A stretch of DNA of 64,000 nt, from positions 38,233,876 through 38,297,875 of the forward strand of contig VDFB02000003.1 of assembly GCA_007258455.2 (NCBI GenBank). The letters run 5' to 3'. The stretch is from Sequoia sempervirens. Lineage: Eukaryota; Streptophyta; Pinopsida; Cupressales; Cupressaceae. Below the pieces are notes generated by a model that was not told where the DNA came from, did not search any database, and saw only the letters and a list, made by a program, of their open reading frames with translations. A program made the position numbers and the translations under genes. Each line of letters opens with the position of its first letter. Position 1 is the stretch's first letter. Below are positions 11,801 through 24,118 of this stretch, one piece after another.

Positions 11801-14513
11801 GAGTTGTAATACCCCATAGTTTCCAACTATTGCTAAAATTTTATTAGGGTAAAATCCTTAATGATTTCATGTTAAGGACCCATGGTTATTAATTCAGGAA
11901 TTTTGATAATTTGAATGCTATGGTTTATATTAATCTTGTTTATATAGATAGTTTTGACTTGATTATTTAATATATATATTCAATTATAAATAATTTTGAA
12001 TGTGATTACTATTCTAATAAGTATTTATTTAAATTATAATTTGAAGTAACATTTTTAAATCAATGATCTCAAACTAATGTTTATTTAGGCTAATTCTTAT
12101 TTAGATTTTTTATTTCTCATGTTATTGTGTGAATCTCAATGATAATTTGATAAATTAGTCTTAAGTGTATAGGTAAATTAATTACAAGAATGAGGCCAAA
12201 CCATGTAGAAGGGGGTATTCCATTTTATAGGAAATTTATTAGTATCTAGTGATGGTGAAAGTTTTGTATGATGGAAAAGGATGCACTAAGTTAATCAAAG
12301 TAAAACATGTGTCAATTGCTAAGATAGAAAGATCTATTAGATTAATTGGTATAGTCAATGTAGAAAGAAATAGAGAATAATTAACCAAAGTAAATACATA
12401 AGGATTGTCAGGGAAATTTTATAAAAAATGAACAGTTTGGAGTTTGGGATAATACTATGAGTGGAATGAATCAAACTAGTGAGTGAAAGAGAAAAATGTT
12501 AGTGCAAGTGAAAACATGGTGAGATTCTAATTAAGTGGGGGAAATGCCAACTCAAACACACCATTAGAAGGAAATCCAACTAGAATAAGTTGAATATTTA
12601 TATGGCTCAAAAAATTCAAGGAATGTTATAACTCTTAGAAGAGGTAAAATCCTAAACACTTATAAATTGAGAAGTTAATATGCCACCAAAATTGACTAAT
12701 GAAATCTGAGAGTGGAGAGTTTAAAAACTAGTATAAATGTTAAAAGAAGATATTGGATAAAGGATACTAAAATTTTGAATGTATACGTGTAGAAATCATG
12801 GAAAATAAGCTTATGGTACTTTAAGAAATGATCTCTTGGAAATTTTATAGAATCCTTATCTAATCCATTACCAAGTACATACTATGCTAGGTGATTTTCT
12901 TTTGTGTTGGAAATCAAATTTTAGATTAGATGAGATTTTTTTCCTTAAAGATATATTTTTAAATTAAAAGACTAAATTTTCTATTAGTATATGGAATTTA
13001 AAGTGATTCAATGTCTAAATTTTCTATCAATATATGAATTTTAAACAAAGATGTTGAATTTCTAATAATGTCTATTAATTGCTATGTACTTCAATGATGT
13101 CACTTGTTAAATGGATACACACTATGAGGAACTAGCAGGTGGAACAATATGGTTGATGCTTGGGTTTTCCCCTCGAGAAAATTAATCATGCCCTAGAGAA
13201 TCAACTAGTGATACATGCATCTATGTATTATCAATTACAAGTAATTATGGTCATTTTATTGATGAATGAATATTCTTTAAATTTATGATTATAATGGTGA
13301 TTATGTTTGAATTGCCTAAATTAACTCTAAATCATTGTCACCCTTACATGATTATAGATAATAGGGTAGATATTGCTTAAGGTCATGCATGTTTCATCAA
13401 AGTTGTGTAGTAAGAAGTAATGGGATCTCTTGGTGAACAATGGATGATCTTTAGATTATTGTCAATTAAAAGGAGGAGAATTCAAGTAGTAGATATATGT
13501 TAACTATATTTAAATTTAATCTATGTATCTATAAAAATATAATTATGTGATCAATGAATGTATGATCCAATTAATAATTATTTCCTAAGAAAAATAATTT
13601 ATTACTGTCTTTGATTGAATTTGTGTTTAAATCCAGAATGAATTCTAAATAATTTTAGATGATATTTTGTATTCAGTCCTTGACAATTCTAGCTAAATTA
13701 ATTAATGTGAATTTTGATGAAAACTAGAGTAATGTGTAACATTTGTAGTCTAAAATTTGTGGACTAAAATAGTTAAGTGTTAGATGAATTCCTCGTGGAA
13801 TAAAATTTACCAACACAACAATTTTGTATTCTATATTAGAATAAATTATATTAGCAAAGCCAATTTCATAAATGTTAGAGGTTTCACAATATCCAAATTA
13901 TATAAACAAAATGTGTAAAATCCTATTAAAAAAATATAGTTAATTAACCCCCACATAAATTCTTTGAGAGTTCCAAAACTAATTCATAATGAGCATAGAG
14001 AATTTAGCACAAATAATCTAAATGTCATCACATGTATGCACCGGAGTAATGCAATCCTTCTAAGTTTAGAACCGGAAAGCTAAGTTAGTGGGATTCTAAG
14101 TAATTTTACATCTAGATAAGCAGCTTGTCTCTAAAGAAGAATAACTTATTTTTCTTTGAGAATTTTGAGAAACCCAAAAAGTTTGAGAAGTACGAGAATT
14201 TTGAGTCTGAACTAACGAGATCTCTCCACATGTCTCCCTCACATGGGGAAGACTCCAAAACTTTGGAGTTCTCAAGACCTGTTTCTCTTAATTACCCTAA
14301 AGTTTGTCAAGATTATCTCTAAAATCCTAGAAGAACTAAATATTTTTTAATTGAGTTATTCATCTTTCAAATATAGAATCCATGACTCAAAAATTAAGAT
14401 AATTCTATAAATTTAGGTGCAAGATCCCGAATTGAGATTAATTTGAAAGACACAACATGTCTAGTAGGCATAGGTAATCTTAGTATGATCTTTAGAAGGG
14501 TGTTAATATTGAA
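5831..14513. other. AT-rich intergenic DNA, no gene recognised
   Basis: ORFs of up to about 130 codons occur (for example 6606-6998 plus and 8585-8980 minus), but none shows a domain or codon pattern I can support. A TGTAATACCCC near 11809 resembles the left end of the solo-LTR family described elsewhere. I could not find a matching right end. Confidence 0.4.
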
Positions 14514-14529
14514 GCAACATGAAGGTGGA

Positions 14530-14741
14530 TTTTTTTTTTTTAAATATCTTAGAGATGTCTTTGGTTCATAGCATTGTAATTATGTTGCCGAGTCAGTTTA
14601 GGCAAGTCAAAACTAATCCTTTGGGCTGCGCGAAATTTCATAGTGGTCCCACACCATGCACAATTGGGTGAGTCGAGGTTTGGACTTGCGTTAGTTGTCT
14701 ATGTCTTTCAATGACTCAACCAACCAGTCTACACCTCGAGG
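14530..14741 (-). mobile_element. tRNA-derived SINE, minus strand
   Basis: A 16-bp direct repeat, GCAACATGAAGGTGGA with one mismatch, flanks the element at 14514-14529 and 14742-14757. Immediately inside the left copy is a run of 12 T, the poly(A) tail of a minus-strand retroposon. At the other end a tRNA-like pol III promoter is visible on the minus strand: box A TAGACTGGTTGG (14720-14731) and a box B resembling CCTCGACTCAC (14668-14679), about 50 bp apart. The body is visibly more GC-rich than its surroundings. SINEs are transcribed by RNA polymerase III and moved by LINE enzymes. Confidence 0.8.
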
Positions 14742-16874
14742 GCAACATGAAGGTAGAATATTATAATAGAAAATTTAACTTCAAAATTAATCAAGATAAT
14801 AATATTCTAGCTTTTAATTGTTAAATAAAAGAATTTTTCTATTTAATACTTGGTAGTCTAGTTGGGTGTTCTATTGTGATATCAAAACATGGTTCAATTA
14901 TTGAAGACTTAATGTGTCTCCACATTGAGAATTTGTGAATTAGATAAGGTAAATCCAAAGTAAGGATAATTCAATGATAACTCTATTAATACAAAAAGAA
15001 AAAGTTGTAAAATCTAAAATTTGGAGGACAAGTAGACTTTAGAAGGAAAAGAAAATCAAGATGTTGAAAGGAAGAGACAAACATTTAACAATTGAGTTAC
15101 AAGGTCCTAGAATGGAGGAGCAAGAGTAAAGGAAGTCAAAGAAAGATGGTCATAGTAGAATGGGGGATGAACCAACAAGATCAAATGAAGAAGAAATACT
15201 TCTCACTTTGCAAGAAATAAGAGACTAATAGCCACCAAGGAAAGATTAAGGGAAGGGAGAAGAAAAGTATAGGGAAGGCTAGGAATAGACATTAGTCCCT
15301 AACAAACTAAGATAGATCCTAGGAAAATTGAGAGAAGATTGAATGTTTGACCTATGAGACCAAAAAGATAGCACTATTGAAGTTTTAAAGATGAAGTTGT
15401 AACACCCCTCTGATTTGATATGTTTTCTCTGACAGTTCTGATTCTTTGATAGACCTTATTTTATGTGATTGTTATTCTATCGCTAATAGTGGAGCGATGA
15501 TAGACTATATTGATGTGATGATACATTATATGCATGGTGATTATGTTTAACATACTTTATATTTGCATAGATGCTTAGGTGAGATGACATTGCTATATAT
15601 GCTCATTGTAGTTTAATTGATATTTTATCATGTTAGTTGATGTGACATTGTATTGGTGAAGAGAACGGTATTTCATCACTCGCTCACTCGTGCCCTGTGA
15701 TTTCCGCGATTCTCTCTTCACAATGTGTATGAATTATTATCTGTATACATGTACGACTTTTGCTTTTGTTGTAGGTTTGCAGGTACAGGACAACGGCTTC
15801 ACCTGGTTTCACAGGTCTGAGCGTGTCCACTACTCAACAGTAATAATTGGGAGATAGTAACTGGTTAACCTTATCATACCTTTACCCTAGTACAATGTGT
15901 CGTCAGTTTGAGTTTTGGTCTTAGCCTTATCATTGTTGTTCTGGGTATTTTATTATTGTGCAAGTTTAATTTTGTAGATTAAAATGTGTGTTTGATTAAG
16001 TATTTAATTTATGGTATTATTGATGTGAAAAATTTAGAATAAATAAATAAATAAATTTAATTTAGTTATGTTATTAAGTAATTTTAATTATTTAATTAAT
16101 GGGAATTAAATAAAAAAGATTATTTAAATTTGTTGTAATATATTAATTGTTTTATTTTATTTTAAATGCATGAGGTTGGAAAATATTTGGGGTTGTTGAG
16201 GGAAAATATATTTTGTTGGGATAACTGTGAGTTAGAAATTTGTTATCTTATTGTTGTAAATTGATTCTCAGAGGAAAAATATTGGAAAAAGGGAAGAAAG
16301 TTGTTTCACGGAAGAGGTTTCTTTTTGGTTGAAAATTGGTGAGGAAATTGTGGATCTCTCTGAGGATTTTGTTTTAGAATCTTGCTGTAGAATTCTTGGC
16401 TGTGGTATTGTTTTGTTTTCTGGAAAGAGGCAATTGCACTGGAGGAAGCTTTGGGAACATTGGCAATTTGAAGCTACAGAAAGCTCGGCAACAACTCTCG
16501 AGGCAACAGTTCTTCTGGAACAGGTTCCTTTATTGTTTTTGTGAATTTTGAATTGAAAAGTTGTTTATATTACTGTAATGCAATTTGGAAAAGTTTAGGA
16601 AAATATTTTCAATACTGTAGAAGCTTTTGGTTTTATAAAGGATTGCCGTGAAAATTAAACCTCTGTAGAAAACAATTTAAGTCCTCTGTTTAATTTGATC
16701 ATTTGGAATAGATTGAAACAAAAGGAAATTATAGATCTCTGCAGAAAATCATTGTTCTGTTTGGTTTCCTTATTTCTTTTTAATTGTCTAGGAAAATGAA
16801 ATTTTTGAGCTTTCCTATAGAAAACTTCTTCTGTGTAATTTATTTGCTCGATTTAAATATCAATGCTTGGATTA

Positions 16875-16877
<3 letters not shown>

Positions 16878-16917
<40 letters not shown>

Positions 16918-16920
16918 TAT
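16878..16920. repeat. (AT)n microsatellite
   Basis: A long uninterrupted TA run inside the solo LTR, followed by ACATATATAT. Confidence 0.95.
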
Positions 16921-17265
16921 TGGAAATTATATGTACATATATATATTATATATAAATATGATATTTCATTTTTAACACTGTATTCTTTTTCAGAAAGAAA
17001 TATTTTATTTAAATGGAAATTGATACGGCGAAATTCACAATTTTCATTTGAATGAGGGTTTGTATATATATGTTGAGGGGAAGCGTTGGCTATCCCAGCA
17101 CCAACTTCCCTTAGTGGGAGGGCCAGCCTATTGTCCCTACCATGGTCCCTCCCAAGGGGTGTGTATTATACGGTGGCTCAATCCTATAAAAAAAAATGCC
17201 CACCCACTATTTTCGTACTTTTCATTTTGGGAATCAAAATATATATTATATTTATAATATTTATA

Positions 17266-17272
<7 letters not shown>

Positions 17273-17308
<36 letters not shown>
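17273..17308. repeat. (AT)n microsatellite
   Basis: A second long TA run in the same solo LTR. Shorter AT-rich tracts follow to about 17345 and again at 17461-17515. These expansions help explain why this LTR is longer than its relatives. Confidence 0.95.
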
Positions 17309-17310
<2 letters not shown>

Positions 17311-19202
17311 ATATGTAATATATATATATTATATATATATATTTATGTTATTTTTAATATTTTGTCATGTTTGATCAATAAAAATAATTTTGTGAGGAAA
17401 TGAATTTGTAGTATTAAATAAATGGGGTGTTTTTAACCTATAAGTGATTTAATAATTAAATAATATATTTATATGTATATATATATAATTACATTTAATT
17501 ATATATATATACATATTAAATATATTTATGTAATGTTTGAATTTTACAATAGATATTTGTAAACATGGTTAGCTAAATAAATATGATTGATTTATTTTTA
17601 TTGAGGAAAATTGAGTTAATTTTATGAGCACTTGTGAACACTAGAAGATGAACATTATTCACTGTTGAAATTGTAAGTTGGAATTATATTTAATGGTGCA
17701 TTTTAAATATGCAAAATTGATTGTAATGGATTTAGGAAATCCGAATGATAGCATTTCTTTAATTGCTAGAAGTTGCATTTATAAAAGCACGTGTTTCTAT
17801 AATTGTGTACTGGGGGGAGTATTTGATGTTGTGGAAAATCTAAGTCTTCCAGAGTTGTAATTTGTGAAAAGGGGTTGTTGTAACTTTAGTTCACCCTTTG
17901 AGTTTTCTTGGGTAGTGCACGTATTTGGATTCAGAATTGGACATCCGTAGAGATGTGTTACCTTTTGAGGTGTATTGTTTATTGTTGTCAGTTTTAGTGC
18001 ATTGTCTACCCTTGGGTTGTAGTATGAGTTATTGTGTTGTCGATAGGCGAGTGGTTTTCAATGAGGGTCGGGACACAAAGGGGTCCCAGGACAACATGTG
18101 TGAAAGTCAGTTTAATCAGTGGAAATTAAATAACCTATATTAGGGATAGAGTAGTTTTATACATTAACAAAATAATTAGCCTCGCTCATTGGCTCAAGGG
18201 CTTGTATGAGACTTGAGATTAATCGGGAAGGCCTGGAATGGAAAGATCGTTATCTTGTCTTCTCGAAAGATAATCAATTTCGCATTGGTGTGCATGTGGG
18301 GCCAAGTTCATGAGAGGTTACCAGGATATCCCAAGAGGGGGGGTCAGGACCTAGGAAGATCTCCTTTGGACAACCAATGCAACCTTTGTGATGACACTTC
18401 TCCTATGACAACATTCAGTTTGTTTTGTACGGTGGTTGTTCTAAATTCAGTGAATTCTGGAAGCAATGTAACCTTATGTTTTGTGTTTACTAGTACAATG
18501 TTGTTTTGTGTCTATTGGTACTGTGTTGTTTTGTGTTTGCTGGTACAGTGTTGTTATGTTTTATTGGTATAGTGTCGTTTAGTATATTGCCTGTGTCTAG
18601 AGGTAATAGGTTTGTCTTGGTTACCTTATACTATCTCCTAGCACGAGGGTTGGGCCTACGAGTACCATATGGTTGGGTGGCGTGCACCTTACACTGTTGA
18701 GTTTCTCTTCCTGTTCGTGATGGCAAGATCTTCTTGTTCAAGGAGCTCATGTGGTTCTCTGGAGTTGTTCTTCTCTTTCTTCATTGTAACTGTGGATCAT
18801 TGTGTATAATTGTAGTACCTCATTTGTATCGAGGTGAACCCTTGTGATGTAATTGTAACATTATGTATGATATATTCATCGTTGGATTAAATGGTATATA
18901 TTGTTTATATGGTGTTGTATCTGTGGAAATATGCTCATTACATTTCCATGTGTTAGACTTATTTTGCAATGGATTACTGCTTTGTTGTATGTTGTTATTA
19001 TGAGTTAATTCCATATGTTATGTTTTAGAATATTTTGTAAGTATTGGAGTTTGCATGTAGACATGTTGCGTGGCCTAGAGGATGTATGTGGTTAGAGTAG
19101 GTTACTTTAATCATCTTGTTTTACCTTTTAAGAAAAAAAATTAGTTGTGCTTCCGTAGTGTTGCATCGTCCTCTAGGTTGCGAGACGAGGTTTTATAGAA
19201 GC

Positions 19203-19590
19203 TTTGGAATTGAAGTTGAAGCTTGGTTAGTTGGAATAAAAAATGTTTTGATATTTAAAAAAGAACCAATAATGAGAAGGCTTGAATTATCACATATCAT
19301 CTCACTAATGAAGCAACATTATGGTGGGACCATTATGAGAGAATCTTGGCCACTAACAATGACACAAAGCTCAAAAAAAATTTCCTTAAGTACCATCTAT
19401 TAGATTCATATTTTACTAATCAAATGAATGGGTTATACTCTCTAAAGAAACAAGGCATGATAGTGGTATAATATAATTCTAAAATTATGAATCTATTGAA
19501 ATATGTTGGTTATATTCAAGAAGAAAGGATAAAGGTGAATCAACACATTGGAGGATTTTCTCTCCTTGGAGAGGCATAGTTTATTTCTCT
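19203..19590 (+). pseudogene. Ty3/gypsy-type gag relic split by the solo LTR
   Basis: Frames downstream of the solo LTR read VEAWLVGIKNVLIF and then, with a frame change, NEATLWWDHYERILATNN. After that come KKNFLKYHLLDSYFTNQ, an in-frame TAA, and YVGYIQEERIKVNQHIGGFS. This order (EAWL-G, the WW motif, F-YF, then an E-R--QHI-GF end) is that of the retrotransposon gag domain. If the solo LTR and one target copy are ignored, the frame upstream of 15397 continues into VEAW. No polymerase was recognised in the following 2 kb. Confidence 0.7.
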
Positions 19591-21619
19591 CATTAAAGAG
19601 GCATACAATTGCATTTAGGGGACTAAAGTTAAATGTTAGGTTGGAGATCATATTTATCATTCAAAATGGTATGATTAAGCAAACAATGAAGAAGGTTATC
19701 AACTCTGACTACTTGGAGATCAAAATATGTAGCAAGGTAAATTTAAAGTTTCATCCATGTCTATATCCAACCTCCTAACTTTTGTGAATGAGAATCTTGT
19801 TCTGAGGGCTCTAGACATGAGATTTGTTAGTGAAGATTTTTTGGGACGCTTGGATATGACCCTAGAATATGCATTATCACACCTTGTTCATGCATTACCT
19901 TTATAAGAGCTTAATCTAATTGATTGGCTTTGATATATTCCTTTCTAGAGTTGGACATGTTGTTTTTAGTTATGACTCACTAGGTGGAGTGGCTTCATTC
20001 CTTGTTGTTGAAGCCCAAGTAGAAAAATAAGTGTTTGTCTTCAACTTCTTTACACTATAGTTTCCTTTTAGAATCCCCCGCCCTACCTTACTAGGATAGA
20101 AATGAGTTGAGAGGGCTCACCATAATGTCAAGTTTCTCTTATGGACTAATGGTGTTGATGCAATTAAGACCAAGGATGTCAAGTAGCGGTGAAGGTTCTT
20201 CCACTAGGAAGATATGATTTGAGAGTTTAAATATGCTCTTTTTCATGGTTATAGTGACTCTAACCTAATTTGATTTACAAAAGGATTCTCTTTTTTTAAA
20301 TAGGTGTCCAATAAATAAATAAATAAAAAGACATTCCAACACTAATAAAATAGGAGTAATAAGAATCAATGAAATATAAAAATATTATAAAATCTTTAAG
20401 TTAATACATAGGGTGAGCATATCCATCACTCTACATATAATAAAAAATTACGCAGGTTGATTTCTTTCCTAAAAGATAATTAATTGCTTTTTATAAGTAA
20501 ATGACATTTTTGAAAATCGGATTTTTCAAGGCTTTCTTTATAAGTAAGTTATGTGCTTTGGATCTCATGGATCTATGAGTTGAAAAATGTACTTAGATTT
20601 GTCTAGTTTTATTGGAAAATTTAAGAAAGTTCTATTTTTTTTAAAGTAAAAGTGCAAAGATTATATCTAAACTCAAATAAATAGAGGATAAAAGAAATAC
20701 ATGAGAATAAAAAATATATATATATAAAATGTGTCATACATTTTTATTATTATTATATTATTTTTTTAAAAAAATAGTTATTAATCAGTTTTAATAATAA
20801 TGAGTATATTCAAATATTAAAATTATTTTATTATTAATTATAACGTAAACATTATTATTGTGTCAATTTTTAAAATAAAAACATTTTAAAAGGATCTCCA
20901 ATAAAATAATAATAATATTTCATTAAATTCATTTTCTGCAAACCATACTTGAAATAAAGAGCTTGCAATATTAAAATTTAAGAATCATAAAATTTGTTAC
21001 AGAAATCATTTTCCGTAATAATAAATAAGTACAAGTGAGTTGAAGATTATGTCCTTCCCTTTCCTTTAAAGGACAACTGATTAATAGTAATATTAAAATG
21101 GAAATTGTTTTTAATATGGAAAAAATTGTGCTTGCACATGAATGGCATCAAGTCTTTGAAGATGAAATGATGATGTGGAATAATTAACTTCTTTAACTTT
21201 TAAACAATAATTTGGAGTTGTGTGATGTGAAGGACAATCAAGAAAATATCTGATCTTCTATAAATTCTGATCTTCTATAGCTTTAATTTGTATTGGATTG
21301 TACTTCTCCTTTTAATTATCACATTAGTGTACCTTCTTATATATTATAATTAATAGGCTTAATTACTTTTTCTGCAAGAGTTTTCATAGTACCTATTTCA
21401 TGGTGCGTTAAGACTTATATGTTTTAAGAGTTTATTTTGGTGGGAATCTAGGAAGTTTTTTTATTTTATTTTAAGAATTGGTTTATTATTTGTAAAAATT
21501 ATATATATATGAGTTATTTTTACGTGATTTGTGATTGATTTAGGTTAATTTTGATGAGTGCAAAAATTATTGTAGAATCTTAAAGTCTCATTTTTTTATT
21601 TTGTTTCTTTTTATTAATT
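19591..21619. other. no gene recognised
   Basis: This may hold the decayed remainder of the gag-bearing element, but I could not read a protease or polymerase motif. From about 20.3 to 21.0 kb it is extremely AT-rich. Confidence 0.35.
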
Positions 21620-22145
21620 ATGATGGCGTGATCTATTATATATTTGTGGGACATGTAATTTTACTATGGTATTTAAAGATATTCATTGTGCACTTCATTT
21701 CATAACATAAGAAGAATTAATCATAAAGTGGGTTGTTAGAGTATACTTCAATTTTAAGGAGATTCAAAAGAAGTCACATATGCATCATCATTATATATGA
21801 CACTTGCATATCTATGTATATTGTATTTCATTTTTCTTGTTATTAATTTTATCCACCAACGAGTTTGACCCGTGAGATGACCTATCATACATTATGATGA
21901 GGTGACCTATCATACATTTGCGGGACATGTTACTTTACTATGGTATTTAATGACATTCATTGTGCACTTCATTTCATAAGAAGAATTAATCGTAAGATGG
22001 CTTGTTAGAGCATACTTCAATTCTAAGGAGAATTAGAAGTCAAATATATATCATCATTATATATGACACCTACATATCTATGTATATTGCATTTCATTTT
22101 TCTTGTTATTAATGTTATCTGCCAGTGGGTTTGACCCATGAGAAC
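21620..22145. repeat. tandem duplication, about 274-bp unit
   Basis: GGGACATGTAATTTTACTAT at about 21647 recurs, slightly changed, at about 21921. Both copies continue through similar sequence to CATTTTTCTTGTTATTAAT and a GTTTGACCC(G/A)TGAGA end. The spacer between them contains GACCTATCATACATT twice. I saw no coding content. Confidence 0.85.
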
Positions 22146-22544
22146 ATGTTCACCTATGTGATCAACAAGCTTGTAAACAATGTCCTTATACAACACCTTG
22201 ACATACCTAAATAATAAGAAAAACAAAGAAACATACATTTTTAGGTATACATTCTATTAGTTAATTCTTATATGTCTTAGATCAATCTTGCATGACATAT
22301 CAGGTTCCCAACAATCAAAAATAAATCAACAAGGCTTGGATCAACATACACTATTTTCTATTATAGTTTACATGTTGAGACATTCAACATGTGATTAATG
22401 CAATTGATTTCCTAATAATGATAAATTAATTTTAGAGTAACATCAACAATATTTATTCATCAGTAATACTATAATAAAACATGCATATCTTTTTATTTAA
22501 TTTATCACATTTATTTTAATTCAATTATCTATCTCAACTCAAGA

Positions 22545-22876
22545 AGTTGTTGGAGGGCACAAATAACATAGTTGAAGCATCTGCAACATTGTTAGCAGTC
22601 AAATTGGGAAAGAAATTGGGAGCATCAAGATTACATTTGGAAGGCCACTCACTTATTATTGTGCAAGCAATAATGAAAGGAGAAATTAAAGCATGACACA
22701 TACAAAATACAATTGAAAAAATCAGGGAAGAATTAAACACATGCAAAGATTTTGTTGTTAGTCACATAATAAGAGAAGGCAACTCAGAGGTTGATGTCTT
22801 GTCGAATTGGGCCATTTCTTTTAGAGAAATTGGTGAAATACAAATTGAAGATTTGAGAAAAAAAAAATTGGATTAA
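22545..22876 (+). pseudogene. RNase H domain remnant (RVT_3 type, LINE ORF2 C-terminus)
   Basis: The frame reads GTNNIVEASATLLAVKLGKK, then RLHLEGHSLIIVQAIMKGEI, a TGA in place of an expected Trp codon, IREELNTCKDFVVSHIIREG and NSEVDVLSNWAISF. This is the RNase H fold found at the C-terminus of plant LINE reverse transcriptases. The NN--E motif is kept. The usual GDS is GHS here, so a catalytic Asp is lost. The first strand and its Asp are missing at the truncation. It is inactive by any reading. Confidence 0.8.
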
Positions 22877-23138
22877 GCCAAGAAGGTGGCAAGGACGAAG
22901 CATTTATTACAGGATGAACGCGAGCAGTTTGATGTAAGTGGACATGATTGGAGGAGAGATGAGAATGGGAGTAGTGGCATCCTTAGTATGAGGGAAATTA
23001 AGGTTGGTATGTGCGAAGTTAAGAGAAACACCACACTTCGGCCCTCGATTATTGATTGTAATCATAGCTTTTGGTGTAGTGAAGAAGGAAAGCGAAGATA
23101 GAAGCAAAGGAATCGATGTAGTCTACATTTAACTACAA

Positions 23139-23756
23139 ATGGAGGCAAACTTTACGCTGCATTCAAAGAGGCAATTGCATCCATTTTATGGTGAAGACTC
23201 TGATCAAAGGCTAATGGGGATGTTTCTTTTTACAAATGGGAGGCTGGTGCAGAGTGTGAAAATGATCATAGGGAAATCCTTTGGTAACCTGAGGCACTAT
23301 TACAGGACCAACATGGATATATATTCTTTGATCGTAGCATGGGGATTGGATTTAGGAGAAACGATCATCATAGTTAGAGAAGTCATGGAGATGATTGTGG
23401 AAAGTGACTTTCTAGAAGGGATAGATTCAATCCTTGAATGGTCTATTCCAAGTGAAGGCTTGGAAATTCAAGAAGGTTTTGAAAATGAGGAATTGGAAGG
23501 AGTAGAAGGGTGTGTCCCTTTCGTTCGGTGGTCGGAGGACAAGATTAAACGTCATTGCAGGGAAGAAGCTAGACTGGGGTGGCAAGCCCTAAAGCTCTTT
23601 ATAGAGCTAATGAAAGTGGAAGCTTTTATTGAAGATGGGAAAGCTCAAGCTAAAGAGGAGATGAAACGCATGAAAGCGCAGGTGAAAACGGAAACAGGGT
23701 GTAGGGGAACGAAAGGAAAGAAGGCAAGGAAGCAGAAGTTGAAGGCAAAAAAGTGA
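23139..23756 (+). CDS. intact 205-codon ORF of unknown function downstream of the RNase H remnant
   Basis: It has an ATG start, an uninterrupted 205 codons and a TGA stop, in an AT-rich setting where nearby frames of decayed elements break often. The middle is acidic (EGLEIQEGFENEELEGVEG, about residues 106-124). A basic helical segment follows (SEDKIKRHCREEARLGW, about 132-148). The last 40 residues are Lys/Arg-rich, ending in a tail that resembles a nuclear localisation signal. I do not recognise the family. It lies inside the interval bounded by the candidate LINE target duplication and so may be an element-encoded ORF. Plant LINE ORF2 proteins normally end at RNase H, so an extra downstream ORF would be unusual. 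A captured host fragment or a chance ORF remain possible. Confidence 0.45.
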   Translation: MEANFTLHSKRQLHPFYGEDSDQRLMGMFLFTNGRLVQSVKMIIGKSFGNLRHYYRTNMDIYSLIVAWGLDLGETIIIVREVMEMIVESDFLEGIDSILEWSIPSEGLEIQEGFENEELEGVEGCVPFVRWSEDKIKRHCREEARLGWQALKLFIELMKVEAFIEDGKAQAKEEMKRMKAQVKTETGCRGTKGKKARKQKLKAKK

Positions 23757-24118
23757 GGTGGCCGTGAAGCGGGTAGTAGCTTTATGTAGGATTTTTAGAA
23801 TCAGTGTTTTGAACAGTTTCCATTTTTTGGCTTTTTGGGGGTTTATCCCTGTAAAAAATGTTAGTATGTTTTAGTAGATGGGTGAAGACTATTTACAGTT
23901 TTTGGTTTAGAAGGCATGGAAATTCCAGAAAGTAGTAGATCTAGTACAAAGTAGTTAGGGTTTTTTGGTTTTCTTTGGTGCATGTTAAGATGCTTTTCAG
24001 TTTGAACAGTGGTAGATGGTGAATATTTAAGGTTGATGATGCAAACAATGAAAATAGTGATGTAAGTTTACTTTTATGCAATAAAAAAATCCTATTACTG
24101 ATCAATTTTTTTTTATTC
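23757..24118 (+). other. 3' region of the LINE-like element
   Basis: Noncoding sequence after the 205-codon ORF, ending near an A-run (24081-24088) and a T-run (24108-24116). Confidence 0.4.

Larger units (their letters stand above)
15398..19197 (+). mobile_element. solo LTR, 3.8 kb, family A
   Basis: The element starts TGTAACACCCCTC and ends CGAGGTTTTATA, a decayed form of the family end GGGGCGTTACA. The flanking pentamers are GAAGT (15393-15397) and GAAGC (19198-19202), a near-perfect target duplication. Blocks shared with the other family members include GGTCTGAGCGTG near 15813, TCTCCTAGCACG near 18638, and the CTAGG-TTG-G end block. No internal coding region or second LTR is present, so recombination to a solo LTR is the simplest reading. 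The insertion interrupts an older gag relic. ORFs inside show no domain. Confidence 0.75.
22541..24118 (+). mobile_element. 5'-truncated LINE-like element with RNase H remnant and downstream ORF
   Basis: The segment opens inside an RNase H domain, as expected for a 5'-truncated non-LTR element. It continues through an intact 205-codon ORF and a 3' region to about 24118. ATCTCAACTC occurs immediately before (22531-22540) and after (24119-24128) and is a candidate 10-bp target duplication. A weak point is the 3' end: a short A-run lies at 24081-24088, but the bases just before the right repeat are T-rich rather than a poly(A) tail. The right boundary is therefore uncertain. Confidence 0.55.

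Noticed and set aside
11804..11830. TGTAATACCCC as another family A LTR start
   Set aside because: No matching right end or duplicated pentamer was found downstream, so it is only mentioned.
14125..14322. 65-codon ORF with repeated Glu-Asn-Phe-Glu
   Set aside because: The repetition comes from a short GAGAATTTTGAG sequence repeat; nothing else supports a gene.
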